DNA of 64,000 nt from JANQJD01 sp965601685 (GCA_965601685.1 CBFCWI010000002.1:539657-603656), one strand, 5' to 3'. Positions 54,734 to 63,852 are shown, numbered from the stretch's first letter. Notes: a model not told the origin generated them from the letters alone. Numbers and translations: made by a program.

Positions 54734-55624
54734 ATGAATATTCCTGTCGTCCGAACCATTGCCGCCCTGCGGGCCAAGATGGCTGGCTGGCGCCGGGAAA
54801 ACAGAACCGTTGCCTTAGTACCGACCATGGGTGCCCTACATGCTGGTCACCTGGTTTTGGTACAGGAAGGAATGCGGCAGGCAGACCGTGTGGTGGTCTC
54901 AGTGTTCGTTAACCCGACGCAGTTCGGGCTTGAGGAAGATCTTGCCCACTATCCCCGCGTGGAAACCTTGGATCGTAATCAGCTGGCTACAGTAGGTGCG
55001 TCCCTGCTGTTTGCTCCCACGGTAATGGAGATGTATCCAGCGGGTTTCTCAACTACTATCACCGTGACCGGTGTGTCTGAGGGGCTATGTGGTACTTTCC
55101 GGCCAACCTATTTTGCCGGCGTTGCAACAGTGGTGACCAAGCTCCTGCTGCAGAGTTTGCCTAATATTGCTCTGTTCGGGGAAAAAGATTACCAGCAGCT
55201 TCAGGTTATCCGACGGCTGGTGCGGGATCTCGATATCCCTGTCCATGTCATTAGTGTGCCTACTGTGCGTGAGATTGACGGATTGGCCTTATCCTCCAGA
55301 AATGCCTATCTCTCGCCTGAAGAACGACAGAGAGCAATATTTCTATATCGTATACTTCGAGAAGTGTCCGTGGCAGTGGCTTGTGGTACTACAGTAGACA
55401 CAGCCACAAATATGGCACGTATTCAGGTATTAGCTACAGGATTTGATGCAGTTGACTACCTGGAAGTACGCGATTCTGATACTCTGACTCCTTTAAGCGG
55501 TCATGTCAGCCGACCAGCGAGGGTACTAGCAGCAGCGTGGCTAGGCAGGACCCGCTTAATTGATAATGTACCCGTTTTACCACGGGGTGATCAGCCTACA
55601 ACTGATCCAGACCCAACTGGATAG
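54734..55624 (+). CDS. panC: Pantothenate synthetase
   Basis: A 296-aa enzyme condensing pantoate and beta-alanine with ATP. Motifs include VPTMGALHAGHLVLV (ATP-binding HIGH-like), VSVFVNPTQFGLEEDL, LFGEKDYQQLQVIRRLVRDL and the KMSKS-like segment LALSSRNAYLSPEER. One usually conserved stretch, RPGHFxGVATVV, reads RPTYFAGVATVV (about residue 130), so His is replaced by Tyr there. The rest looks intact. It converges with the zinc-finger gene. Provides pantothenate for CoA; panB is not in the window. Confidence 0.93.
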   Translation: MNIPVVRTIAALRAKMAGWRRENRTVALVPTMGALHAGHLVLVQEGMRQADRVVVSVFVNPTQFGLEEDLAHYPRVETLDRNQLATVGASLLFAPTVMEMYPAGFSTTITVTGVSEGLCGTFRPTYFAGVATVVTKLLLQSLPNIALFGEKDYQQLQVIRRLVRDLDIPVHVISVPTVREIDGLALSSRNAYLSPEERQRAIFLYRILREVSVAVACGTTVDTATNMARIQVLATGFDAVDYLEVRDSDTLTPLSGHVSRPARVLAAAWLGRTRLIDNVPVLPRGDQPTTDPDPTG

Positions 55625-55734
55625 CTGGAAAGAAAATCCTGCCTCAAGGAGGCCTGTACTAGCCGTGCCCAGTCTGCGCCCCCTTAGGGGATAGTAAAGG
55701 GTATAGTATTGGTCAACACACCTCTCGCAGGACG

Positions 55735-55914
55735 TTATTTTAATACATGGTGACGACTACAATAAGGACATACAACCTCGGAAACTTCCGGTTTTATTGT
55801 CAAGAAAACGCGTGGATGCCCTAAAGTACTATCACCGCCATCACATATTACTTTTGGTGAATCAACCTCTACGGTCTCTGTTACTTTCTGTATTTCCTGT
55901 ATTCCCTGTGGCAT
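55735..55914 (-). CDS. CHCC zinc-finger protein (NDUFS6-like)
   Basis: A 59-aa protein of the zf-CHCC family, the bacterial counterpart of the zinc-binding C-terminus of mitochondrial complex I subunit NDUFS6. It has VICDGGDSTLGHPRVFL and VVCPYCSRHHVL, giving the Cys-His-Cys-Cys zinc ligands. The frame starts with GTG at 55932, but the ATG at 55912-55914 has GGAG 7 bases upstream. A very common small alphaproteobacterial gene, consistent with a respiring cell; it is not proof of an attached complex I subunit. Confidence 0.85.
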   Translation of the reverse strand: MPQGIQEIQKVTETVEVDSPKVICDGGDSTLGHPRVFLTIKPEVSEVVCPYCSRHHVLK

Positions 55915-55932
55915 AACTAGCTCCATTCTCAC

Positions 55933-56370
55933 TTAGCGTGCTCAGGGCACAGCAAACAGGTATGCCCCCAGCGTCGATATATTGGCCGCCACAGCGGAGT
56001 CAAAGCTATACCTTCTTGTAAAGGATTTCTGTTTTGTTCTCACATTTACCATTCATCATTGAGCCACTCAGAACAACGCATAACCCCATGTGTTTCTGAC
56101 AATCAGTCATCAGAACGGAGTAGTCGATCACAGACACGGCCAGCTGTGTTGATTCACTGGCTGGATGAGCGCTATCACTAGTGAATCATCACTATCAGAT
56201 CACCTTTGGAGCAGCCCACATATCCATTGAGATCACAACCCCTCAGAAGTCGCTCGCGTGAAGAGGCTCGGACACACGACCCTCTGACAACGACAATCTA
56301 CACCAACAAATGCTCAGAAAGTGAACATCCGTCAACGTACGGCACAGCATATACTCTACAGCACTATAAT
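55933..56370. other. 0.44-kb region without a gene before soxZ
   Basis: Only a 63-codon frame at 56206-56397 overlaps the soxZ end; it has no known motif. No terminator found. Confidence 0.45.
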
Positions 56371-56700
56371 CTAGCCTTCAATGGCAATGACAGCTGATTG
56401 CTTAAATACCTGGCCTGTGTTTTCAATCCATTCAAAATAAATATTTCCACTTTCATTTGCTACTATGAAGAAAGAAAAAAATGGGTTGGATGATATTGCT
56501 GGATACCATTCAGTATAAAATACTTCTTTCTTATTGTATATACACTTAAACTCTGTAATATATTGTTTTGGTATGATATGACCGCTTTTATCTTTGCGAT
56601 ATCCATTCTCCATTGGATGGTTTATAGTTGTTTTTATTTCTATTATTTCTCCTTTTTTTGCAAATTTTGGTACTCGGACCCTACCCTGTATTTCTGGCAT
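56371..56700 (-). CDS. soxZ: Thiosulfate-oxidation carrier subunit SoxZ
   Basis: A 109-aa SoxZ, partner of SoxY in the periplasmic SoxYZ complex that carries the sulfur substrate during thiosulfate oxidation. The N-terminus MPEIQGRVRVPKFAKKGEIIEIKTTINHPMENGYR is the family signature and NPFFSFFIVANESGNIYFEW completes the immunoglobulin-like fold. AAGGAG lies 10 bases before the ATG. G+C is only about 32% by hand count over 56401-56700, well below soxY and the flanks, with Lys/Ile/Tyr-rich codons. It is 37 bases downstream of soxY in the same operon. Confidence 0.9.
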   Translation of the reverse strand: MPEIQGRVRVPKFAKKGEIIEIKTTINHPMENGYRKDKSGHIIPKQYITEFKCIYNKKEVFYTEWYPAISSNPFFSFFIVANESGNIYFEWIENTGQVFKQSAVIAIEG

Positions 56701-56737
56701 ATTCTATTATCTCCTTTTTACCGTATGTATTTTTACA

Positions 56738-57211
56738 TTAACAACCTCCAATAGCAACTGTCACTTCCTTACGAGTCATATAGCTAGAACCGTTACTCAT
56801 AGTAGCAAGAACTCGTACGTATTGTTTCTTTGCTAGGCGCAGACGCGCGGTCACTTGTGCCTTTCCAGAGTACGGTGTGAAATAGTAACTCGCAACGTAC
56901 GGAGTCGCATTACCTTCTGCAAAAACGTGCACTTCCTTAACATAATCCTGTTCTGTCATTGGGCTATCAACGGTAACGGTAAACTGAACGCTAGAACCGT
57001 TTTCTGCGACTTCTGGTATATCAAGTGTGATTCTGTCTGCTTTGACATGAACACCTTTTAGTTTAGACTCCATCCAAGCGTCAATTTCAGTTTCAGCCGC
57101 GAAGGTCACAGGCAACTCTAGTCCAGAATGTATCACAGAGAGTATACCTGTACCAGTAGCGAATAACATATCACGCCTGCTTAGTAATTGCCTGCACTCT
57201 TTCTCAGGCAT
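56738..57211 (-). CDS. soxY: Thiosulfate-oxidation carrier protein SoxY
   Basis: A 157-aa SoxY, whose C-terminal cysteine binds the sulfur substrate. The N-terminus has a twin-arginine signal LSRRDMLFATG that exports the folded complex, followed by the mature domain with GKLKGVHVKADRITLDIPEV and VTVDSPM. The last residues are VTVAIGGC: the swinging-arm Cys is the final residue, whereas typical SoxY ends in GGCGG. Strong AGGAG ribosome binding site before the ATG. soxXAB and soxCD are not in the window. Confidence 0.88.
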   Translation of the reverse strand: MPEKECRQLLSRRDMLFATGTGILSVIHSGLELPVTFAAETEIDAWMESKLKGVHVKADRITLDIPEVAENGSSVQFTVTVDSPMTEQDYVKEVHVFAEGNATPYVASYYFTPYSGKAQVTARLRLAKKQYVRVLATMSNGSSYMTRKEVTVAIGGC

Positions 57212-57583
57212 GCTGTTCTCCTATCTCCTCTGGTAAACAAGCTTCTGTTATCACACTTTCAGAGTCCGGAGAGTGACTTCCAGCATCTTCTTGGGAGTCG
57301 GGACGCCCTGCTGTACACTCCACGACATCTGAACCGCACTGTCTCCAGCCAGGTGGACTAGCATCAGGATGAACATGACAGACTGGACGGTTCTTTAAAT
57401 GTTGATTGCCAGCTATTCTATAGTCTTTCTGGTGCTATACCTTGGGGTGTCTAGCGTTGAGATTCTGAGTCTATAACAAGCGAACTCTGAAAAAAGTATA
57501 ATCTATAATACCCATATCACTCTATCCCGCCCATTCCGCGTTTTCACAAGGCCTGGATAGGTCTGATAGGCAGAGGGGGAGAC
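57212..57583. other. Divergent promoter region between soxY and the DUF302 gene
   Basis: No gene. TATAAT-like hexamers occur at 57497-57502 and 57504-57509 about 80 bases before the DUF302 gene, but without a convincing -35. The region presumably drives soxYZ leftwards and DUF302 rightwards. Confidence 0.45.
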
Positions 57584-58159
57584 ATGCGATTCATCAGAAA
57601 CATTCTGGCAATCACTGGCATGGCTACTATCATCCTTGGGGTCGGTGGATATATCAAGATACGGTCGACCATAGAACGCGATCCATGGATGATTCCCACC
57701 TACCTAGCTTTCACCGAGAGGCTGTTGCAGACTGCAAACCCTGGTGATGCTATGGTGCTAGCAGTGCCAGTCAAAGCAGAACTCTCACTTAACGATGTCA
57801 AAGAATCAATGAGAAGTCTAGCCAATGCCCGTAATCTTTTGTTCGTAGGAGAAGCAACACTCCATAAGCAGATTGAAGCGGTGACCGGTCTACCGTCTCA
57901 ACACATCTCACTCATGTCTTTCTGTGATGCCCGTGTCGGCAAGAGGATGGCTGATTACAATAGTGTCTATACAGCCTTCATGCCCTGCCGTGTTGCGATA
58001 GTGCAGGACCGGAAGGGTGCACTCCAGCTGTATACCATGCGGCTTGACATGATGATTCATGGTGGTAAACCACTACCGTCTGAGCTGTATAAAGAGACTT
58101 CGCGTGTGTGGTACGTACTACAGGAGATTATGCACGGAGCCGCTAGCGGCAACTTCTGA
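57584..58159 (+). CDS. Membrane-anchored DUF302 protein
   Basis: A 191-aa protein with an N-terminal signal/anchor (about residues 5-25) and a DUF302 domain. Text such as GEATLHKQIEAVTGLPSQHISLMSFCDARVGKRMADYNSVYTAFMPCRVAIVQD and the ending MIHGGKPLPSELYKE is typical of the sulfur-oxidiser group, whose genes cluster with sox, dsr or hdr genes. Biochemical function is not established. It is divergent from soxY, 370 bases apart, and has a strong GGGGGAG ribosome binding site. The gene appears intact. Confidence 0.82.
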   Translation: MRFIRNILAITGMATIILGVGGYIKIRSTIERDPWMIPTYLAFTERLLQTANPGDAMVLAVPVKAELSLNDVKESMRSLANARNLLFVGEATLHKQIEAVTGLPSQHISLMSFCDARVGKRMADYNSVYTAFMPCRVAIVQDRKGALQLYTMRLDMMIHGGKPLPSELYKETSRVWYVLQEIMHGAASGNF

Positions 58160-58731
58160 GTTGTTGCGAGACTATGGGAAAATAGAAATGTCTATAATGT
58201 CATCAGCCTAAGGAATAACAGTAGACACGCACATCAGATATTATGATTCAGCAGCCTTGATAAATCTGCCTGCGATAAGAGTCAAAAATTTTTGACCATA
58301 CTGCGTGTAAAGATATGGAGCTTACCAAATGTGACTGTTGACTCCTCCCACAAGTCGTAGGCTAGGGAGTGCCCCTAGTAAGTAAGTCTGCCAGAACATC
58401 AGGTAATCTGCAGAGGTTAGCGCATATGAGAACTGCTGGAATGCGAATCAGCGCTCTCTGGCGTGCTTATAACCACTGCCAGGCTCACACCACACATACA
58501 TACCTTTCCTTGACGCAGCTGACAAAAAACAATCTCCGATATGCACTATTCTGCAATTTCTGCTAGAGTAATAGGGTAGCCTCTTGTTAATCATAACCGC
58601 ATAGCGCTCCTTTGGAGCTCAGTATCATTTATTGGCTGCATAAAGATTATTATATTGCCTTATTATACACTGATTATTTGTAATGCATCATTTTATTGAA
58701 TGAGTGGGGAATACTCTAATGACATTTAGAT
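58160..58731. other. 0.57-kb region without a gene
   Basis: No gene recognised. It contains a perfect 16-bp palindrome GTCAAAAATTTTTGAC at 58281-58296 and an AT-rich tail up to the cysE stop. Confidence 0.5.
58281..58296. repeat. 16-bp perfect palindrome
   Basis: GTCAAAAATTTTTGAC is fully self-complementary, about 120 bases after the DUF302 stop. It may be an operator half-site pair or a bidirectional hairpin; no regulator consensus is matched. Confidence 0.4.
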
Positions 58732-59463
58732 TCATGAAAAATCTCTCTTATCAGGCATTATTTTAGGAAAACAATCTTTTGAATGAGTCAATTCTTCTTC
58801 TGTTTTTTCAAGACGCTGTTCAAGTTCGTCCACACGATCAAGAAGTTGTGACATCTGAAGGCGTAATCCCGTGATAGTCCTGGCAACCGGGTCAGCGAGC
58901 CCTTCTGGGGTGCCATAAGCACAGAATACTTCATTGCTTTCGTTAGAATTGCGCATAACAATTTTAGCAGGAATACCAACCATGGTTGCACCTTGAGCAA
59001 CGTCAGTGATAACAACGGCGTTAGCGCCTATACGGGCGCCTGTGCCCACTGTCAATGGTCCCAGTACCTGGGCACCAGCACCAACGATAACTCCATCTTG
59101 GATGGTAGGATGCCGCTTGCCCTTATGTAGGTGCGTACCGCCTAGGGTGACTCCTTGGTATAGCGTAACATCATTACCAACCTTAGCGGTTTCGCCGATG
59201 ACGACTCCGGTCGCATGGTCGATGAATAAACGCTTGCCAAGTACTGCGCCAGGATGGATTTCGACACCCGTGAAGATTTTAGCCAGATGAGAAATGATAC
59301 GAGCCAGCAACCTGAAGTGCCACTGCCATAACAAATGTGCTAAGCGGTACAGTAGCAAAGCGTGAAATCCAGGATAGCAGCAAGCTACTTCAAGGCGTGA
59401 ACGTGCAGCAGGATCCCGTGCTATAATTGAATCTATATCTTCCATAAGGCGCTGGAAAGCCAT
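58732..59463 (-). CDS. cysE: Serine O-acetyltransferase
   Basis: A 243-aa CysE making O-acetylserine, the acceptor for sulfide in cysteine synthesis. The N-terminal helical part has DPAARSRLEVACCYPGFHALLLYRLAH; the left-handed beta-helix contains GVEIHPGAVLGKRLFIDHATGVVIGETAKVGNDVTLYQGVTLGGT and HPTIQDGVIVGAGAQVLGPL, with the catalytic His in IDHATG. A long charged C-terminal helix (after about residue 205) looks like a coiled coil and is not essential in the family. Start ATG at 59461-59463. Confidence 0.93.
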   Translation of the reverse strand: MAFQRLMEDIDSIIARDPAARSRLEVACCYPGFHALLLYRLAHLLWQWHFRLLARIISHLAKIFTGVEIHPGAVLGKRLFIDHATGVVIGETAKVGNDVTLYQGVTLGGTHLHKGKRHPTIQDGVIVGAGAQVLGPLTVGTGARIGANAVVITDVAQGATMVGIPAKIVMRNSNESNEVFCAYGTPEGLADPVARTITGLRLQMSQLLDRVDELEQRLEKTEEELTHSKDCFPKIMPDKRDFS

Positions 59464-59909
59464 GGCTACTATTACATTAGAGAACGACCGTGTATCTGAG
59501 TGTGATCATCACATCACTAACCCTTTGTAGAACAATCTAGAACAATGTCTTAGATTCACTTAAACAACAATTGAGCTATTCTGCAAATGTTATCATGTAA
59601 GAAAGTGTATTCTATATAATACTTATCTAGTATAAGATGTTATGACTAAATTATTCTTCTAATTATGAGAGTTTCTTTTAAACAGCTACCCATAAAGTGG
59701 TATGGCCTGTTTATGCTGTATGGAGAGTATAGATTCAATACTCTCTTAGCTATACGCCATAGCCTCTCTTCCTCTTAGAGGATTCATGACTACTCACCAC
59801 AATTCAGCAAGATCATAAGGATTCCAGGGATTTTGGGATAGGAACGGCCAGCTCTCGAGAGCTAATCACCAGAAATACTAGTAATGAGCTATTTATTATT
59901 CTCATAATA
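59464..59909. other. 0.45-kb AT-rich region without a gene
   Basis: No gene recognised. The stretch 59560-59700 is AT-rich and may contain the cysE promoter reading leftwards; no -35/-10 pair could be fixed with confidence. Confidence 0.45.
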
Positions 59910-60347
59910 CTAGTAACGGTAAGCCTTGAAAAAATAGCGTAACAGAGCAGCAGCACGACGTTCTTGTAAACCGCCATACACGTCTGGCCGATGGTAGCAA
60001 GTAGGCAGAGTAAAGAAACGCGGCCCATGCTCGATAGCTCCTCCTTTAGGATTATAGGCACCGAAGTACAGACGGCGAATACGGGCGAAGGTAATAGCGG
60101 CAGCACACATGGGACACGGTTCTAAGGTAACGTAAAGGTCACAATCAGGTAAGCGCGGTGCAGCACGACAGGCCGTCGCAAGGCGGATGGCCAGCAATTC
60201 AGCATGAGCAGTGGGGTCTGACCATTCTTCCATGCGATTACTAGCCCGTGCTAGTAGCTGACCTGAGGAGGACTCTATGAGTACTGCACCTACAGGAACC
60301 TCGCTACGGTCCAGAGCCGCTTCAGCTTCAATAAAGGCTAAATCCAT
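59910..60347 (-). CDS. tadA: tRNA-specific adenosine deaminase
   Basis: A 145-aa zinc deaminase converting A34 to inosine in tRNA-Arg(ACG). The zinc/catalytic HAE (His48, Glu50) lies in SDPTAHAELLAIR, and the PCPMC motif (Cys78, Cys81) in LYVTLEPCPMCAAAITFARI. FGAYNPKGGAIEHG and the end RRAAALLRYFFKAYR are typical. The open frame continues upstream to 60698, but the preceding 117 codons are unrelated; the ATG at 60345-60347 gives family size. No clear Shine-Dalgarno. Confidence 0.93.
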   Translation of the reverse strand: MDLAFIEAEAALDRSEVPVGAVLIESSSGQLLARASNRMEEWSDPTAHAELLAIRLATACRAAPRLPDCDLYVTLEPCPMCAAAITFARIRRLYFGAYNPKGGAIEHGPRFFTLPTCYHRPDVYGGLQERRAAALLRYFFKAYRY

Positions 60348-60980
60348 TGGAGTTTGTACAGATGACACGAGGATCAATTGCTCTTTACAGTGGTTTAGTA
60401 CTTTAGTCTCGGCGAGAGACCAGCTTGTCTTGAGGCTGTGCCAGATTAAAAACACTCTCTTTGATAGAATCAACACAATAACGCTATAGAATCTACCGTC
60501 AATCCTGCTTTCACCATGGTTTATAGTTCGCCGCTCCGCTCCTCTTGTGGAGGAATGTTTGCCCAGCAACCGACGGGCACATAACGCCACGGCAATAGTG
60601 TGGCAGTGGTTAATCTTGCCACATAGATCGGACCTTCTATCTCTAGGGCTATGCATGATAATGGAAACATGATATTCGCGCTCAGCAGGAACTTCCACAG
60701 TAATCAGCGCGAGAATATTGAATGTATGCCGCCAATGATGTTCATTGTGTTTCCACAGTGCGAATAGACTGTCTCTATACTATAAAAGATGTATAATTAA
60801 TGATCTGTCGTCCTATGATAACGGTAAGCTACACAACCTTGCAGGAATCTTTATCAACTATAAATCAGACCATACATCGGGTTGACTCCACCTTTTTGCT
60901 CTTGCGAATAGCGAAGAGATGCGTCGCGGTGAGAGCCGTGAGCGAGGGCTAACCACCCCCTCACACACACACATACTAAC
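60348..60980. other. 0.63-kb region without a supported gene
   Basis: The tadA frame remains open here but the text is not homologous. Nothing else recognisable. A short CA-dinucleotide run is at 60961-60972 next to tRNA-Lys. Confidence 0.45.
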
Positions 60981-61055
60981 TGGTGAGCGCGCTGGGAATC
61001 GAACCCAGGACCTGCTGATTAAAAGTCAGCTGCTCTACCGCTGAGCTACGCGCCC
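60981..61055 (-). tRNA. tRNA-Lys (anticodon TTT)
   Basis: On the minus strand GGGCGCG pairs with CGCGCTC (one G-T pair), the anticodon stem GCTGA/TCAGC holds CTTTTAA so the anticodon is TTT, and the T arm is CTGGG-TTCGATT-CCCAG. Discriminator A and CCA are encoded at 60981-60984. Confidence 0.94.
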
Positions 61056-61677
61056 CCAGGACTAGCAAATCATAGGGAATTGACGCGGCAATGGTCAATA
61101 GACTTACAACCCAGTATCAGAGTGCAGAGTCTAGGGTAGAAACTAACATAAAACACGGGATCAACAGAAAATCAGCACACCTATCAGCCTATCAGGAACA
61201 TATTAGAGTCTATATAAAGGAAAAAAATTCATCTCTTGCATGCAGCATGCTAAACGGTGAACCTATTAAGGTATTGCTTATGCTCAGATAAATAAAGACA
61301 TATATATCTTGTATACAATTTCTATTTAGTCTCTCTCTAATAGACACTGCTAAGTAGTGTTACGCATTCTTGTGAAGTCCAACTGCCGAAGAATCATGTG
61401 CCTTCTGGTGAGGGGCACACACCGCCGTGCCGTGTGCAATATTATGGTCCAATACCAGTATGAAACAGCAATCTAAGTATTTTGATGAGAGCCTAACTAA
61501 GGATGCATCCTGCCATCTTGGAAATCTATGCGGTGGGAACGTGGTATTTGTTCACCCTCCTTCTGATGCAACAAGCAAGCTCTATCGTAGCAGATTCTCT
61601 CCTCTGGAGGGGCGTGCGTAATTATATGGACTTGGATTTGTTGAACCTTCTTGCAAATGATCGAGAAGGCCTCCTTT

Positions 61678-61706
61678 AAAAAAGAGCCTCGCTCTATGAG
61701 GTCTCT
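61678..61706 (-). terminator. Rho-independent terminator without an assigned gene
   Basis: Read on the minus strand, AGAGACCTC and GAGGCTCT form an 8-bp stem (one bulged A) with a 7-base loop, directly followed by six T residues. This is the clearest intrinsic terminator in the window, yet the nearest minus-strand gene upstream (timA) ends more than 830 bases away. Confidence 0.7.
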
Positions 61707-61960
61707 GTGTGTGCAGGGTCATTTCCGCACCCGCACGACCCATCAGCGGACAGCTCCTCTCTCTTTCATGGCTTGTTCATAGCTTGGCTCGGGGTGACGC
61801 AGGCATGGCACACGTCTAGCAGTATTCAACCAAACCAACAAAAACTTCTGCTGCGAGTCATCCAGATATCCAGGCTATGCAAAGAGCTCATGCCCAGCCT
61901 ATATAGGCAAACTCATATAGCTCCGCCGGTGACAATGAATGACTTTTAGCGAGCCAAAAA
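61678..61960 (-). ncRNA. Candidate structured RNA ending at the terminator
   Basis: Immediately before the terminator stem the minus strand has a second hairpin, GTGCGGGT paired with ACCC-GCAC around a GCGGAAATG loop (61711-61736). Further upstream, AGCTATAT pairs with ATATAGGCT (61896-61923). The 5' end is arbitrary; no known RNA class (RNase P, SRP, tmRNA, 6S) could be recognised. A 50-odd-codon open frame also crosses the terminator and is probably chance. Confidence 0.3.
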
Positions 61961-62543
61961 TTGTCGGCAGACGCCGTATAATGAGTCGCAAGGAAATACT
62001 CCCGGCTATACCATTACTACGGTAGAGACTGAATACTAGTATCAAGAGAGTATCATCATCCCAGTGTTGACATTTCTTAAAATGACCGTCTCGTTAGATG
62101 TGCTGCATATATGATCCATGGTTTTTGTCAATGTGGCTATGGCGCAACAGACAGAGACAAACAAAAAGTATGGTATTGGATTGCAACCTTGCTGCGCTGC
62201 ATCCCAGGATCACAATTTTTGTTTTATGTTTTATAGCATATGTTCTCTTGACAGTCCAGTATCTCTGGCATGGTTGGCCGAATCAGTAGATCACTCTCCC
62301 TACACAGCACAATCGCTCAGAGAGTAGAGCTCGTAATAGAAGATGGGTCAACCTTTGCAAGCGGGCACGACAAACCGCCACCCTCCTTTCCGGGAGTGGA
62401 GGGATGGCGTGGCAGATCAACACAGCTCATACTAGTAGTCAGCTGTTTAGCATGTCTGCGATACCAATACTTCAAGATTGCAGATGTTCAGCATTAGTAG
62501 AAGTAGAATGCCGCAGATTTACAATTGCACGGAAAACGACGAC

Positions 62544-63248
62544 TTAAACATACGATTGGTTTTCACTACGTGTTTCAATCAGAGTCCAGTTAGGATCAGA
62601 GGATCGCAGATCACGCGTGAAGGTCCAGACGTCTACGACCTTATGCACTTGATTCTGATTCCCCTCGACGATCTGGCCATCGCTGTTTTGCACAACGTTG
62701 ATTTGCTCTGAGACGAAACGAAGTGTTATGAATGCTGTCCACTCTTGCATTCTGGCTGCCAGAATTTCAACAGTTGGTGTTCCCAGCAACTGGGTTTCAG
62801 CAGATTCGCCTGCATGTGTACGAGTCTCTATGGCACCACTAAAGTTGTCAAAAACAGTGTTGGACAGCAGTGGGCGTAGAATACGAAGCTCGCCGGTGGC
62901 GAATGCACTGATAATAGTCTTAAAAGCTGTTTGAGCTCCCTGTAGAAATGACTCAGTATTAAAACTTGGGTCAGCAATCTGCATCTGAACAAGCATCACC
63001 TCCAGAGGTGTAGACGATGAAGATGGTACAGCGCGAGTCATTAGCTTTGTAACCTTGTCAGTACCGGTAATAGTGTCAGTTTCATGCTCTTGCGGCTCAC
63101 TCCTACTACCATTGCCACCTAGGGAACTTGAATGCGGCCGCCGTTTATAGCCTGTTCTGCGGCCTAGGACGTTGCGTAGACGCGCGATCAGGAATGCCGC
63201 GATCATGGCATAAAAGATCAGGTCAATGAAGTGGAGACCCTCGCCCAT
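62544..63248 (-). CDS. timA: TimA, Tim44-like domain protein
   Basis: A 234-aa alphaproteobacterial relative of mitochondrial Tim44. An N-terminal membrane helix (about residues 7-22, FIDLIFYAMIAAFLIARLRNVLGRR) leads to a charged, low-complexity linker and a C-terminal Tim44 domain with FLQGAQTAFKTIISAFATGELRILRPLLSNTVFDNF and DVWTFTRDLRSSDPNWTLIET. It is thought to act at the inner membrane in protein translocation or assembly. Usually it is divergent from secB and followed by mltA; here neither neighbour remains. The start ATG has an AAGAGA upstream. Confidence 0.88.
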   Translation of the reverse strand: MGEGLHFIDLIFYAMIAAFLIARLRNVLGRRTGYKRRPHSSSLGGNGSRSEPQEHETDTITGTDKVTKLMTRAVPSSSSTPLEVMLVQMQIADPSFNTESFLQGAQTAFKTIISAFATGELRILRPLLSNTVFDNFSGAIETRTHAGESAETQLLGTPTVEILAARMQEWTAFITLRFVSEQINVVQNSDGQIVEGNQNQVHKVVDVWTFTRDLRSSDPNWTLIETRSENQSYV

Positions 63249-63823
63249 ATCTCTTCACTTTAAGAATACCCTAACGCTAACCTGCCTTTCGAGAACACGT
63301 TAGGGTGTTATTATCATGGCAGGAAAACTCTTTGGCCCATGAGAACCTTAAATAAGCTGTTCTTCGGTAAAGAGCAAGCTGTGAAGAAGCTCGGCAAAGA
63401 GCATATTCATGACGCCAATCCTATTGTATACTAATAAGAGAGCTTATTTAGCTATAAGCATAAACCATTATTATCTAGAATAGATAGTATATTTACAGAA
63501 AAAGTTTAATACTTAAAACGTAATAAAATTACTTTCATAGTTTCTAATAACAATGGATCTGTGATCCATAGTACATACTGTACTGAACACGTATATACTT
63601 ACACAGTAAAAGATATATTTACTAGAAAATTATTCTGAATAAAGTGATTGATTCTATCATATATCTTCGTGTATCTATAATTCTACTTTAATTCTATTTT
63701 TATTATAGATATTTAATTTTTACACACGTATAACAGGTTTTCTGTCAAATGCAGATGCGGTCGTAATCTGGAAAGCAGGGGAACGACCGACAACGCGGAT
63801 TGAAAAATAGCAGAAGAAAAACC
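63249..63823. other. AT-rich region upstream of the rRNA operon
   Basis: No gene. 63430-63730 is strongly AT-rich and includes ATGGATC-TGT-GATCCAT (63553-63569) and AGTAC-ATACT-GTACT (about 63571-63585) inverted repeats. It may help rRNA promoter activity as an upstream AT-rich element. I found no DnaA box to support an origin. Confidence 0.5.
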
Positions 63824-63852
63824 TTGACAGCTTCCAGCAGGTTAGTTTAGAA
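63824..63852 (+). promoter_or_regulatory. Promoter of the rRNA operon
   Basis: TTGACA at 63824-63829, a 17-base spacer and TTAGAA at 63847-63852 form a strong sigma-70 promoter. A CCTCC-TTC-GGAGG hairpin (63855-63867) follows at the expected transcript start. Confidence 0.7.

Larger units (their letters stand above)
61056..62543. other. 1.5-kb region without a recognised gene
   Basis: No protein gene recognised on either strand. On the minus strand, however, two successive hairpins followed by a T-run (61678-61736) look like a structured RNA 3' end; listed separately. Upstream of them on the same strand are a palindrome GCCTATATAGGC (61897-61908) and other short self-complementary stretches. 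Confidence 0.55.

Noticed and set aside
60348..60698. N-terminal extension of TadA
   Set aside because: TadA is normally about 150 aa; upstream codons look like non-coding sequence in a chance open frame.
61681..61740. SRP RNA hairpin at the 61.7-kb element
   Set aside because: The loop has GGAA but lacks the asymmetric GCAG-type partner strand of domain IV, so it cannot be called SRP RNA.
63430..63823. Chromosomal replication origin
   Set aside because: AT-rich, but no DnaA boxes were found and no origin-linked gene is nearby.
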